Notes: generated by a model not told the origin, from the letters alone. 64,000 nucleotides of DNA from Campylobacter concisus (GCF_015229955.1 NZ_JAAKYZ010000001.1:248001-312000); one strand, 5' to 3'; positions 29,126 through 39,223 are shown, counted from the stretch's first letter. A program made the numbers and translations.

Positions 29126-30805
29126 ATGAGTGATGCTCTTCAAATAGGCGGACACAGCCTAGTTCTTTGTGTAAGAAGCGAATTCTTGACGCTCAAAAAG
29201 GCTATTATAAGGTATGAGCACAATGTTAGAGAGGTTAAGCACGCCTCTAAGATCGGATATCTTAGAGGCAACAGCCGTAATAATAGATACATAGTGCTTA
29301 GCGAATATAACGATAACGGCAATATGCGAGAGATGCCTAATAGCGATAGGGAATTTAGCGATAGAAAGTATATAAAAGCACTCTTGAAAAAATACCACGA
29401 AAAAATGAAGGCCGACTACGAAGCCCAAACTAAAATCTATAAAAACGGCAAGGTGGTAAAGAATCGTTGGCGAGAAAATATGGTCGGGTTTTCCGAAATA
29501 GTCATAAGTTTCGGCACCGATCGGAATAAAGAATCCAAAGAAGGGCTAAATAAAACCGAAGTAAATTTTATCAACGCTCAGGTCTCGCTCGACAGAGTTA
29601 GAAGATTTGCAAACGATTATTGCGCTAAATACGGCGTTAAATGCCTGCTAATCGCTGAGCACAACGATGAGAAAACTAAGCATTATTAGCTTATTTTTAC
29701 GAATTACCAATTTGAAAACCATAAAAATCTTAGGTTTAACGGCAAGGGCGAAACGCTAAAATTTGGCAGAAGTATGCAAGAAATGGGAGAGGCGGCGTTT
29801 AAGGGCATAGCATTGCGCGGCGAGCTAGGCTCTAAGATGAGGCATAAAAATATAAAACAAATGCACAAAACCAAAAAAGAATATAGTAATGAGCAAAAGT
29901 TTAAAAATAAAATTAGACAATCCATAGTCGATGAAGCAAGAAAGTATATAAAAAAGAAAGAGTCTATGTTCGGCAAAGACTATTTGAGATTGGAAATCGA
30001 GGACGATAAGACTTTTATAACGAGTCTTACGAATTTAGTATTAGATCAAATGCAAAATAATATAAGTATAGTTACCGACGTAGAACTAAAACAAAGGGTT
30101 TACGAGCTAACGAATCAACTAATAAACAAGGGTGAGATAATTGCAAAAAATAACGAGCTGGATCAATCCAATGAAAATCTAATCCAAGAAAATAAAAATC
30201 TAAAAGAGATTAACGCGAACCTAAACAATCAAGACAATATTATAAAAGATAGGAATTTGCAAATAAGCAACCTCTCGGCCGAGCTAATCCAAAAAGAAGA
30301 TGAAAACAATAAATTAAAAAGCCGATTAGAAAATATTGAAGCTGATATAGAGCAAATAGATAAACTAAAACAAAAAGCCGACCAAAGCGATGCCCTACAA
30401 AGCAAGCTCGAAGAAGCTAATACAGATCTAGAAAGCAAAGAAAAAACAAATCAGTCTTTGAAACAAAGAAACGAAGAGCTGGAGGCGTCGTTAAGTAACG
30501 AGAATGCCTTAAAGGAAGACAATGAAAGCAAGCTACTACAAATCGTTAAACTACAAACTTCTATAAATGGCAAAGTTCAAAGAATATCTGAGCTAGAAGA
30601 AGAAGTAAAAGTTAAAGACGAAAGGATAGAAAATTTACAGGATAAGTTAACTATATTAGAAAGCTTTAAAACGAAGGTTATTAATTTTATCTCAAAAATA
30701 AGCAATTTAATACCGAATTTTAGTAAGCTACTGGATGATGAGCCTACAGAGATAAAAAATGAGATAAAAGGCAAAGTATACAGTAGGGATGGGATAGAGA
30801 TATAA
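29126..30805 (+). pseudogene. MobV/Pre-like relaxase gene interrupted by an in-frame amber codon
   Basis: One frame of about 560 codons is broken only by TAG at 29687-29689. The part before it (187 aa) has a relaxase-like N terminus (YEHNVREVKHASKIG) and ends EHNDEKTKHY; the part after continues LIFTNYQFENHK in the same frame. The family motif around this point is H-x-D-E-x-T-x-H-x, so the TAG probably replaced CAG (Gln). The downstream ~340 residues (open from 29774 as a separate ATG frame) are a long coiled coil with heptad repeats, plus a C-terminal hydrophobic patch. Family assignment is by motif only. Without amber suppression the product is truncated inside the catalytic domain. Confidence 0.6.
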
Positions 30806-30936
30806 GCAAGTTATCGGTAGCGAGAAATCTTTAATAGATTATTATAGAGTAGTACCGGTAGGACAAATTTTATCAAAATGACCAATATGTGATTTTGCTT
30901 TCAAAATACGATTTTAAAGACAAATTTAGCCAAAAG

Positions 30937-30963
30937 AGTAATATGCTAAATTTGCATATTACT
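30937..30963. promoter_or_regulatory. Palindromic operator upstream of fdhF (copy 1)
   Basis: A perfect 10-bp inverted repeat, AGTAATATGC and its complement, around the 7-nt spacer TAAATTT; core ATATGC-N7-GCATAT. Its centre is ~72 bp before a TATAAT at 31020-31025. The same core occurs upstream of the fdh operon and fdhD, suggesting a shared regulator, probably the ModE-like protein encoded in the island. Confidence 0.75.
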
Positions 30964-31019
30964 TAAATAATTCTTAAAAAAATATACTAATTTTAAAACT
31001 AAATTTACATTTGCAGTTG

Positions 31020-31025
31020 TATAAT
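31020..31025 (+). promoter_or_regulatory. Putative -10 element of fdhF
   Basis: TATAAT, 38 bp before the fdhF start codon and just upstream of the GAAAGGAT ribosome-binding site region; no good -35, as expected for an activated promoter. Confidence 0.5.
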
Positions 31026-31063
31026 AATCTCATAATTTTCAGTAATACCAGAAAGGATCAAAA

Positions 31064-33307
31064 ATGGAAGAGATCGTAAAGACCACCTGTCCATATTGCG
31101 GTACGGGCTGCGGCATCGATCTTATCGTGCGAAACGGTAGAATCGTAGACGCCAAACCTAGCAAAGACCACCACGTAAACGACGGCGAGCTTTGCTTAAA
31201 AGGAATGTTCGGATGGGAGTTTGTAAACTCTCCTAAACGCTTAAGCCGACCGATGATGAGAAAGCTAAACGGCGTCTATGACAAGCGCGGCGAGCTTGAA
31301 GAAGTGAGTTTTGAGGAGGTCTATGATTTCCTCGCGGATAAATTTAAATCCACCGTTGCAAAATACGGCCCAAGCTCGATCATGGGCTTTAGCTCCGCGC
31401 GCTCAAATAACGAAGACAACTATGTTTTCCAGAAATTTTTCCGCGCCCAGGGCAGCAACAACGTCGATCACTGCGCCCGTCTTTGACACGCTCCTACAGT
31501 GGCAGGTCTTGCCAGCACGCTAGGAAACGGAACGATGACTAATGATTTGGTCGAATTTGCGACCGATACGGACGTATTTTTACTCATCGGTACCAACACG
31601 AGCGAGTGCCACCCGATCATCGCTATGCAGATGCAGCGCGGCCTTCAGCGAGGTGCCAAGATGATCGTCGTAGATCCAAAGCGCACCGATATGGCCAAAA
31701 AAGCCGATATTTTCTTGCAAATTCCGATCGGAGCGAATATCAAAACGCTAAATACGATGATGCACGTCATAATCGCCGAAAATTTGCAAGATAGCGAATT
31801 TATCGAGAAGTACTCCGAGGGATTTGAATATCTAAAAGAAGCGGTTAGGGACTTTACGCCTGAGCGTTTCGAGCACGAAACCGGTATAAAAAAAGAGCTC
31901 ATCATAGAGGCAGCTAGGATGTATGCTAAAGCAGGCGCGGCGGCGATTTGCTACACGATGGGTATCACGCAGTTTAGCGACGGCACGTCAAACGTCTTTT
32001 CGCTATCAAATTTAGCCGTTTTAACGGGAAATTTAGGCAAAAAGGGCGCGGGCGTAAATCCTCTGCGCGGTCAAAACAACGTCCAAGGCGCATGCGACAT
32101 GGGCGCGCTGCCTAACGTCATCCCGGCAGGCGCGGTAAACAGCCCTTACGCGCAGGAGCAAGCGCGCAAAGTATGGCACTTTGAGCTAAATCCTGTTCCG
32201 GGCTTTAAGCTAACGCAAGCACCCGATAAAATGGATAGCGGTGAGTTAAAAGTACTCTACGTCTACGGCGAAAACCCCGTAATGAGCGACCCTTGGACCG
32301 AGCACTTCGTCCACGCCGTGCACCATCTAGACTGCTTTATCGTGCAGGATCTTTTCTTTACCGAGAGCGCGCACAAGGCCGATGTGGTGCTACCTGCCGC
32401 GGGCTGGGGCGAGAAGGACGGAACCTTTATCAACACCTCTCGCCGCGTCCAACGCACTCGCAAAGCTAGCGAGCCCGTTAACGGCGTGGAGCCTGATTGG
32501 AAGGTCGTTTGCAACATCGCAAACCGCATGGGACTAGAGGGATTTGACTTTGCGAGCCCTGAGCAAATTTGGAACGAGCTAAGGGAGCTTATGCCTAAAT
32601 TTTTCGGCGGTATCAGCTACTATAGACTAGGCAAACTAGGCGGTATCAGCTGGCCGTGCCCAGACGAGGAGCATCCGGGTACGCCGGTGCTTTACGCAGA
32701 TCACAAGTCCATGCTGCCTGGCGGTAAATTCCGCTTCGCGCCGGTACTTTACGTAGACGATAAAGGGGAGCGCGCTAAAGCCGAGGCCGAATTTAGAGCC
32801 AAGATGAATATCCCGGACGGCTACCCCGTCGGTAGCGGCGCGCTTAGCGAAGTGCCCGACGAGGTATATCCGTGCCTATTTACGACCGGACGCAAGGTCT
32901 ATCACTACCACACGGGTACTATGACTAGAGAGTGTCCGGCTCTTGAATACGGTGCTGGCATCGAGGGCGCGCTCATAGAGGTGAGTCCCGATATCGCTCG
33001 CGAGAGGGAGCTAGAGGAGGGCTGCTACGCGCTCGTACAAAACAAACGCGGCCAGATCGCGGCCAAACTACGCGTAAATCCGGATCTAAAAGAAGGCACG
33101 ATATTTACGACCTTCCACTATAGCGAGGCCGACGGTAACGAGCTAGCAAACGCCAGCGATCCCGATCCGCTCTCAGGCATCACGCCGCTAAAGATGACGA
33201 TAGCAAACATCAGGCGTCTAAGCGAAGAGGAATTTATCAAATTTAGAGAGCAAAACGAGATGTCGATGCACTCGGCAAATCCGTATTTATCGCCTGTTAG
33301 AGCGTAA
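31064..33307 (+). CDS. fdhF: Selenocysteine formate dehydrogenase, cytosolic FdhF type
   Basis: Read through TGA at 31484-31486 (Sec141), this is a 747-aa molybdopterin/tungstopterin enzyme close in length and layout to E. coli FdhH. It has no Tat signal. A single [4Fe-4S] site is N-terminal (CPYCGTGCGIDL ... LCLKG). The active site reads NVDHCARL-U-HAPTVAGL, the conserved His after Sec is present, and GAGVNPLRGQNNVQGACDMGA binds the pterin cofactor. A SECIS-like hairpin with loop GGTCT, also the loop core of E. coli fdhF, follows the UGA. It oxidises formate to CO2 or the reverse in the cytoplasm. No hydrogenase or electron-carrier gene is adjacent, so its partner is unknown. GC-rich codon use unlike the flanks. 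Confidence 0.92.
31500..31514 (+). promoter_or_regulatory. Putative SECIS hairpin in fdhF
   Basis: Stem TGGCA / TGCCA with loop GGTCT, beginning 13 nt after the UGA, loop 19 nt after it. The loop GGTCT matches the SelB-binding apical loop known from E. coli fdhF. Confidence 0.75.
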
Positions 33308-33311
33308 ATTT

Positions 33312-33333
33312 AGGGCGGGAGACCGCCCTTTTT
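33312..33333 (+). terminator. Rho-independent terminator of fdhF
   Basis: Stem AGGGCGG / CCGCCCT (7 bp), loop GAGA, followed by TTTTT; it starts 5 bp after the fdhF stop and isolates fdhF as a one-gene unit. Confidence 0.92.
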
Positions 33334-33486
33334 CTACTTAAATTTATCCACTTTTATTTTAAATTTACCAGCATTTAAATTTGACGAACTATCCATAGAA
33401 GCATGAGTTAAATTCGACGCAGCCAAACCGCGTAAAATTTGATGAGATTACTCGCCCCCGCAATCTCGGCAAGAGCGAGCTAAATT

Positions 33487-34128
33487 TTAAGATTTTATTT
33501 TAAGCCTATCGCCAGCATAGTAGGCGAGCTTCCAAGTCAGAGTTTGCTTTAGGTCTTTAAAGCCGTAGCCGCGTGCCTTGACCCTATCGCCGTAGATCTT
33601 CTCTATCATTGCAGATTCGCCTACTAGCAGCGCCTTTGTCGAGCACATTGCGGCACAAACCGGCACTTTGCCTTCGGAAATTCTATCCTGGCCGTACTCT
33701 TCGCGCTCGGCTTCGCTATTTGTCGGTAGCGGACCGCCTGCACACATCGTGCACTTATCCATCGAGCCTTTGGCGCCGAACACTCCATCGCGCGGGAACT
33801 GAGGCGCGCCGAACGGACACGCGTATAGGCAGTATCCGCAGCCGATGCAGATATCTTTGTCGTGTAGCACTACGCCGTCGGCTCTGATATAAAAACAATC
33901 AACCGGGCAAACCAGCGAGCACGGAGCGTCCTCGCAGTGCATGCAGGCTATCGAGGTTGATATTTCCTTACCGGGTATGCCTTCGTTTAGCGTGATGACG
34001 CGGCGGCGGCGGATACCTAGAGGCAGCTCGTGAGCCTCGTCGCAAGCCACCGCACAGCCGTTACAGTCGATACATCTATCGTCGTCGCAGTAAAATTTAA
34101 GTCTATTGTTATCGTTAAATTCGCTCAT
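33487..34128 (-). CDS. fdhB: Formate dehydrogenase iron-sulfur subunit
   Basis: A 213-aa ferredoxin-like subunit with four cysteine groups for [4Fe-4S] clusters: CIDCNGCAVACDEAHE, CMHCEDAPCSLVCPVDC, CIGCGYCLYACPFGAPQF and the later CTMCAGGPLP...CAAMC. It passes electrons from FdhA to a membrane cytochrome b (FdhC) in the usual complex. It begins 1 bp after the fdhA stop. No fdhC follows: after a 150-bp gap there is only the convergent fdhF. There is no signal peptide, so export would be as a piggyback partner of FdhA through Tat. Confidence 0.93.
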   Translation of the reverse strand: MSEFNDNNRLKFYCDDDRCIDCNGCAVACDEAHELPLGIRRRRVITLNEGIPGKEISTSIACMHCEDAPCSLVCPVDCFYIRADGVVLHDKDICIGCGYCLYACPFGAPQFPRDGVFGAKGSMDKCTMCAGGPLPTNSEAEREEYGQDRISEGKVPVCAAMCSTKALLVGESAMIEKIYGDRVKARGYGFKDLKQTLTWKLAYYAGDRLKIKS

Positions 34129-34129
34129 T

Positions 34130-36970
34130 TTACGCCTTTTCTATGCGGCATAGACCGCTTTTGGTTTCAGGAATCTGAGTGTTTATATCATATCCATAGT
34201 TAGTGACGGTATTTGCGCTCTCGCCTACCGCATAAGGCTTGGTGCCTTCCGGGAAATTACCCGTCATATCAACGCCTTGCATATAACCCGCATAATGAAA
34301 CGGCATAAAGATGGTGTCGGGTTTAACGGACGGTACTACTCTGGCGCGCACCTTAACCTTGGTACCTTCAGGCGAATGAACCCAGATGAAATCCCAGTTT
34401 TTAATGCCGTGTTTAGCCGCAAGTTCAGGGTGGATATCCGCAAACATCTCAGGCGTCAAGCGGCTTAGATACATACTAGCTCTCGTCTCCATGCCCGCGC
34501 CGCTAAAATTTACGAGGCGAGCCGTCGTGAGGATAATAGGAAATTCTTTTGAGTAGTCCTTTGCTAGCTGGACGGATTTAAATTTTGTATCGACGCGGTT
34601 TTGAAGTTTCTTATCCTCAAAGCTCGGATACTTCTCCGCTAGATCAAATCTAGGCGTATGCAGCGGCTCTCTGTGAAGAGGAATTTGATCCGCAAAAGTC
34701 CAAACGATCGTCCTAGCTCGCGCGTTACCGTACGGAGCGATGTTTTTCTCCATGCATTTTTTAGCGATGATATTACTATCGTCATGTATCCAGCTGCCGC
34801 CTATTTTAGCCTTTTCATCCTCGGTTAGCGTGATGCCTAGCACCTTTTCGATGTTATCTTTTTTGATCTCCGGATATCCGCCTTTGACAAACGAATCTAC
34901 GGGCGCGCTACCGTCTGCGGCTAATTGGCTAACTCCGTTATGCTCTAAGCCGAAGCGGTTTCTAAAACCCATACCGCCTTGCCTAACGGACTTGTTTATA
35001 TCGTAAAGTATCGGGCTGCCCGGATGATCCTCCGTCCAGCACGGCCACGGCAAGCCGTAGTATTCGCCTTCGACTACGGTGCCCGGTTTTCCTAGACTTG
35101 TTTTTTCGTCAAATTTATCCCAGTTTTCTTGGTGCTTTTTGAGCCTTTCCGGAGTCCAGCCCGTCATGCCGATAGTTTTTATTATATTTGCGATCTCGCG
35201 CGTAGCGACCTCAGGCCACTCGATCTTACCTTCGGCGTCTCTGATCGTGCGCGTTAGCTCGTCATAGTAGCCTAGCCTTTTGGCAAGCTCAAATAAAATT
35301 TCGTGATCGGGCATACTCTCAAAGAGAGGCTCTACGACCTGGCTTCTCCACTGGCCGCTGCGGTTTGTCGCTACGACCGTACCGCTGGTTTCAAACTGCG
35401 TCGCCGCAGGCAGTATGTAGACGTCGTCTTTTTTGTCAGTTATCACGCCGGCATCGTTTACGAAAGGATCTACCAGCACTAAAAGCTCAAGCGCATCTAG
35501 GCCTTCTTTTACTTTTACTTGTTGCGCGGTTGATGTGATACCGTTGCCGATTACCACTAAGGCTTTTATACTGTCGCCGGCATTATCTACGGCTTCGTTG
35601 CCGTTTTTACCGTCAAGCACGCCCGCCCACCATTTTGATAGCGTAAATCCGGGCTTAAACATCATTTCAGGCTTAACGAAATTCTTTTGGAGCCATTCAA
35701 AATCGACCTTCCACATCTTAGCGAAGTATTTCCAGTTGGCCTCGTTTTTTGGATAGTATCCGGGTAACTCGGTCGGCAAATTCGCCATATCCGTCGCACC
35801 CTGAACGTTGTCGTGACCGCGCAGGATATTACAGCCTCCGCCCGATACGCCCATATTTCCCAGTACTAGTTGCAAGATCGGAGCTATACGAGTGTTTGAG
35901 CTGCCTATGGTGTGCTGAGTTAGACCCATCGCCCAAACGACCGATCCCGGGCGGTTTTTAGCGTAAACTTCGGTTATTTCAAGAAGCGTCTCTTTTTTTA
36001 TCCCGCAAACATCGGCTACGACTTCGGGCGTCCATTTGGCAGCCTCTTGGCGGATCAGATCCATACCGTAGACGCGGTCGTTTATAAATTCCTTATCTTC
36101 CCAGCCGTTTTGAAAGATGATATTCATCATGCCGTACATAAAAGGTATATCCGTGCCGGTGCGAATTTGAGCGAAATAATCAGCCTTAGCAGCAGTTCTC
36201 GTATATCTTGGATCGACCACGATCAGCTTCGCGCCGTTATTTTCCTTCGCTTTTAAAAAATGCCTAAAGCCAACCGGGTGATTTACCGCCGGATTTGCGC
36301 CCACTATAAAGATAGACTTCGCGTTTTGGATATCTCCAAGATGATTTGTCATAGCTCCGTAACCCCAAGTATTCGCCACACCGGCGACTGTAGAGCTGTG
36401 TCAAAGACGGGCTTGGTGATCTAGGTTATTAGTCCCGAACATCGCTACGAATTTGCTTATATAATAGCTTTGTTCGTTGCAATCTTTTGCAGAGCCTAGA
36501 AACATCACTTGTTCAGGGTTTTTCTCGCGATACGCTTTTAATTTGGCGCCGATCTCGTCAAGCGCGTCTTTGTAGCTGATGCGTTTCCATTTGCCGCCTA
36601 CTTTTTTCATCGGGTATTTCACGCGGCAGTGAGAGCGCACCATATCGATGACGTCGCTGCCCTTACAGCAGTGGCCGCCCGCGCTTACCGGGTGATCTTG
36701 GGCTACTTCTTGGCGTACCCAAACGCCGTTTTCTACCTCGGCGCGCACTCCGCATCCAACGGAGCAAACCGTACAAACGGTTTTTACGATTTTAGAGTTT
36801 GGAAACGGATTTGCCATCTCTTCTTTTGTGGCGCTTCTAGTTACGCCGCTAGCAGCCAGCTCGCTCATGCCGCCCGCTACGCCTGCTAGCGCGGCCATTT
36901 TTAAAAACGATCTTCGCCCGACTGCGTTTGAGTGGGGCATAAGACGTAAATTTGCCTCAGACATATTCAT
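34130..36970 (-). CDS. fdhA: Selenocysteine formate dehydrogenase, Tat-exported catalytic subunit
   Basis: Read through TGA at 36401-36403 (Sec190) this is a 946-aa periplasmic respiratory formate dehydrogenase. A twin-arginine signal GRRSFLKMAALAGVAGG is at residues ~18-34. The [4Fe-4S] site is CTVCSVGCGVRAEV ... GGHCCKGSD; the active site is NLDHQARL-U-HSSTVAGV. GCNILRGHDNVQGATDM and the C-terminal FSGAGMETRASMYLSR/FHYAGYM stretches bind the bis-pterin Mo/W cofactor. It oxidises formate in the periplasm and feeds the quinone pool via FdhB and a cytochrome b. In the operon order: torD-like, 58-aa Tat protein, fdhA, fdhB. Higher GC than the chromosome flanks. Confidence 0.94.
36373..36387 (-). 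promoter_or_regulatory. Putative SECIS hairpin in fdhA
   Basis: On the minus strand, stem TCGCC / GGCGA (5 bp) with loop GGTGT, beginning 13 nt after the UGA. The loop has G then GU as in bacterial SECIS elements and lies at the same distance as in fdhF. Confidence 0.7.
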
Positions 36971-36987
36971 CCTTTCTTAAATTTTAT

Positions 36988-37164
36988 TTATTTCGCTTGT
37001 TCGTAGTATAGATCCCAGTTTTTGCTTCTTTTATAAAGCACTTCGGTCTTTTTGCTTTTACCGTATTTTAGGTTTGACGCCGCTGCCGTCGCTACTCCGG
37101 CCGTAGCCGCTGCCGCGCCGACTAGCCCCGCCTTTTTTAAAAATTCTCGCCTATTTTTTTGCAT
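36988..37164 (-). CDS. Small twin-arginine protein of the formate dehydrogenase operon
   Basis: A 58-aa protein. It begins with a Tat leader (NRREFLKKAGLVGAAAATAG) followed by an Ala-rich h-region and a short basic tail with WDLYYEQAK at the end. Tiny Tat-signal proteins of this kind precede fdhA in Campylobacter and related formate dehydrogenase operons (C. jejuni Cj1513c as I recall). Its start overlaps the end of the TorD-like gene by 14 bp and it ends 17 bp before fdhA. Function is unknown; a maturation partner or small subunit of FdhAB is the likely role. Confidence 0.85.
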   Translation of the reverse strand: MQKNRREFLKKAGLVGAAAATAGVATAAASNLKYGKSKKTEVLYKRSKNWDLYYEQAK

Positions 37165-37876
37165 TTTCTTCCTCCATAGCTTTTATCTTTCTCACTCGGT
37201 TTTTTTGTCTTCTTATGGCCTCAGATCTTGAAACTCCGTCCAAAGTTTTTTTGTTTTCGCCTTGATTTATAGGGCGGGGCGCGCTTAAAACTACGCGCTC
37301 AAACTCTATAAATCTTTGCAAAAGCACTGCGACGTCTTTATAAATTTCGCTGCTTTCGTGGTTAAAAAGATCATTTATAAACTCGTCGATGTTTGGGTTT
37401 ATGATCTCTTTAAAAAGCTGCTCCTCAAGCTCGCCGTATAGCTCCAGCTCGCTCTCTCGCGCGATAAATTCGCTCATTAGCGCAAACACGAAACCCACGT
37501 TGTCTTCGTTTTCTTTAAATTTAGCCTCGTCGCGCCTAATGTCTGTGCGGGCTAAAATTTTACGCACTTTTGCGCAGGCGTGTCCGACCTCGTAGCCCTC
37601 GTCGTAGTAGGACAGCGAGTTTCTAAGCGGACTTGGCAGAGCGTGGAAAATTTCATCGAATTCATCCGCTAAATTTTGCGAATTTTTCTCGTCGAATTTT
37701 GCCTGTATGCGCATTATCGCGGCGGCCGATTCCTCGTTTAGAGCGTGCGCCGAGGCAAGGCCTAGCATCGCGTTTACGCCGCTAAATCTATCGGCTTCTT
37801 GGCTAAAAACGAAAAAACGCGAAAATAGCGAGTAGTAAAGCCCACGTCCCGCCGCAAATTCGCCCTTGCTAGTCAT
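37151..37876 (-). CDS. TorD-family chaperone of formate dehydrogenase
   Basis: A 241-aa alpha-helical protein of the TorD/DmsD type (Cj1514c-like). N-terminal RGLYYSLFSRFF is the usual first helix; the DEGYEVGHACAKV region stands where family members have the signal-peptide-binding motif; then ELEEQLFKEIINPNIDEFINDLF and a helical hairpin. The tail (residues ~205-241) is very basic (SEAIRRQKNRVRKIK). It probably binds the Tat leader of FdhA until Sec and cofactor insertion are complete. First gene of the fdh operon. Confidence 0.8.
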   Translation of the reverse strand: MTSKGEFAAGRGLYYSLFSRFFVFSQEADRFSGVNAMLGLASAHALNEESAAAIMRIQAKFDEKNSQNLADEFDEIFHALPSPLRNSLSYYDEGYEVGHACAKVRKILARTDIRRDEAKFKENEDNVGFVFALMSEFIARESELELYGELEEQLFKEIINPNIDEFINDLFNHESSEIYKDVAVLLQRFIEFERVVLSAPRPINQGENKKTLDGVSRSEAIRRQKNRVRKIKAMEEENAKK

Positions 37877-38176
37877 CGCCTTCCTTTATCATTTTGTCTA
37901 TTTTTTGAGATTTTTCTCGATTGTGAAACTATACTACTTTTTGGCTTATTTCTTATACTTAAAAAAAAATAAATCAAAAAAATTAATATATGCTTAAATA
38001 TGCCTTAGTTGCATATTGCTTACGGCGAATTTTAGGAGATAAAATAAATATGAAATTTCCGCATATATCTTGCATTTACGCTTCATTTTGATATTTACTT
38101 TTAACTAGGCTCTTTTAACGGGCGTTAAACGAGTCTAAATTTAAAATTTGAAGCGAAATTTGCAAAATTTCAGGGC
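37877..38176. promoter_or_regulatory. Control region of the fdh operon with ATATGC palindrome (copy 2)
   Basis: No gene is seen in these 300 bp. At 37997-38017 there is AATATGC-CTTAGTT-GCATATT (7-bp arms, 7-nt spacer), with one more ATATGC at 37988-37993. On the minus strand TATAGT (37933 to 37928) could be the -10 of the torD-fdhA-fdhB operon, about 76 bp from the palindrome centre, the same arrangement as at fdhF. Confidence 0.7.
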
Positions 38177-39130
38177 TCACTCAAGCCCCAAAAACGCTTC
38201 CTCGTCAAATTTAAAATAAATATTTTCGCCGACTCTAAAATTTTGCGAATTCGCCGCCAGCGTTTTAATCAAAAAGTCGCCGACTTTGATTTTCACCAAA
38301 AGCTCTTTGCCAAGATAGAGCGAAACCGAGTGCAAGATGCCGCCCAAATACCCATCTATCGGCGTTTTGCTTAGCGTTATTTTGCTTGGATTTACGGCGA
38401 TCTTTACGGCGTTACGTAAATTTTGCGGCAAATTTACGCTCGCATTTTCGTCAAATTTTAAAACCCCGTCCCGCGAGTCAAATACATTTTTGTATTCAAA
38501 TTCGCACACGCGGCCCTTGTGCAAAAAGACGTTTTCTTCGGCGACCGCGCTTAGCCATTTGTCGTCGTGGCTAGCGATCACAAAGCCGCAGCCGTATCTT
38601 TGCCGCATGTAAAGCACCGCCTTGCCAAAAAGCTTTGAAGTACCCACGTCCACGCTATTTGTCGGCTCGTCGAGTAAATATAGACGCGATCTAAGCGCCA
38701 AATTTAACGCAAAGCTAATGCGCTGCGTCTGTCCCGAGCTAAGCTCAAAGTGGCGCTTGCTTAAAAAGCGCTCGTCAAGCCCGACCAAATTTAACGCCTC
38801 GCTCGCCCTTTGTTCAAATTCAGCTAGCACTCCGCGGCTTTTTAAAACGGCTCTAAAATTTTCCCTCACGGAGCGTTTTAAAAGCGCGGGTTCGGGCAAC
38901 AAAACGCTAACTTCGCGCAGTAAATTTAGACTCGGCGCGCTACTCCCCCACAGCCGCACTTCGCCGCTAGTGGGCTTTTGCAAAAACGACATCACTCGCA
39001 TCAGCGTGCTTTTGCCGCTGCCGTTGCCGCCAGTTAGCGCGGTGATTTTGCTAACGTCGATATCAAGGCGCGGGATGTTTAAAATCTCGCTCGTACCGTA
39101 GTTTAGGCGTAAATTTCTAACGTTTATCAC
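38177..39130 (-). CDS. tupC: Tungstate ABC transporter ATP-binding protein
   Basis: A 317-aa ABC ATPase: Walker A GGNGSGKSTLMRV near residue 35, ABC signature LSSGQTQRISFAL, Walker B LYLLDEPTN, and the H-loop in ASHDDKWLS. After ~residue 210 comes a C-terminal domain with a beta-rich molybdate/TOBE-like character (ISLYLGKELLVKIKVGDFLIKTL-like segment), expected to bind oxyanions. It lies 93 bp after tupB on the same strand. Assignment to tungstate rests on the TupA and TupB neighbours. Confidence 0.88.
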   Translation of the reverse strand: MINVRNLRLNYGTSEILNIPRLDIDVSKITALTGGNGSGKSTLMRVMSFLQKPTSGEVRLWGSSAPSLNLLREVSVLLPEPALLKRSVRENFRAVLKSRGVLAEFEQRASEALNLVGLDERFLSKRHFELSSGQTQRISFALNLALRSRLYLLDEPTNSVDVGTSKLFGKAVLYMRQRYGCGFVIASHDDKWLSAVAEENVFLHKGRVCEFEYKNVFDSRDGVLKFDENASVNLPQNLRNAVKIAVNPSKITLSKTPIDGYLGGILHSVSLYLGKELLVKIKVGDFLIKTLAANSQNFRVGENIYFKFDEEAFLGLE

Positions 39131-39223
39131 TGCGCGCCTTTCTCGTTAAATTTACAAAAAAGCTCAAATTTGACGCGCCTAGCCCGCTTTTTTCGAGCGT
39201 AAATTTTCTAAATTTATCAAATT

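Noticed and set aside
29704-29976. A minus-strand 90-aa hydrophobic ORF in the relaxase region
   Set aside because: Antisense of Lys-rich coding sequence gives Phe/Leu-rich shadows; no ribosome-binding site.
31064-31523. fdhF as a truncated gene or two separate genes
   Set aside because: The break is a TGA in the same frame, in the exact Sec context, with a SECIS-like hairpin after it; it is a selenocysteine codon rather than damage.
36401-36970. A separate 189-aa Tat protein upstream of fdhA
   Set aside because: It continues in frame through a Sec-type TGA into the long downstream frame; together they make one normal-length FdhA.
38622-39101. A 159-aa plus-strand ORF opposite tupC
   Set aside because: tupC has all ABC ATPase motifs in the sense frame; the antisense ORF is Ser/Leu/Arg-rich with no start signal.
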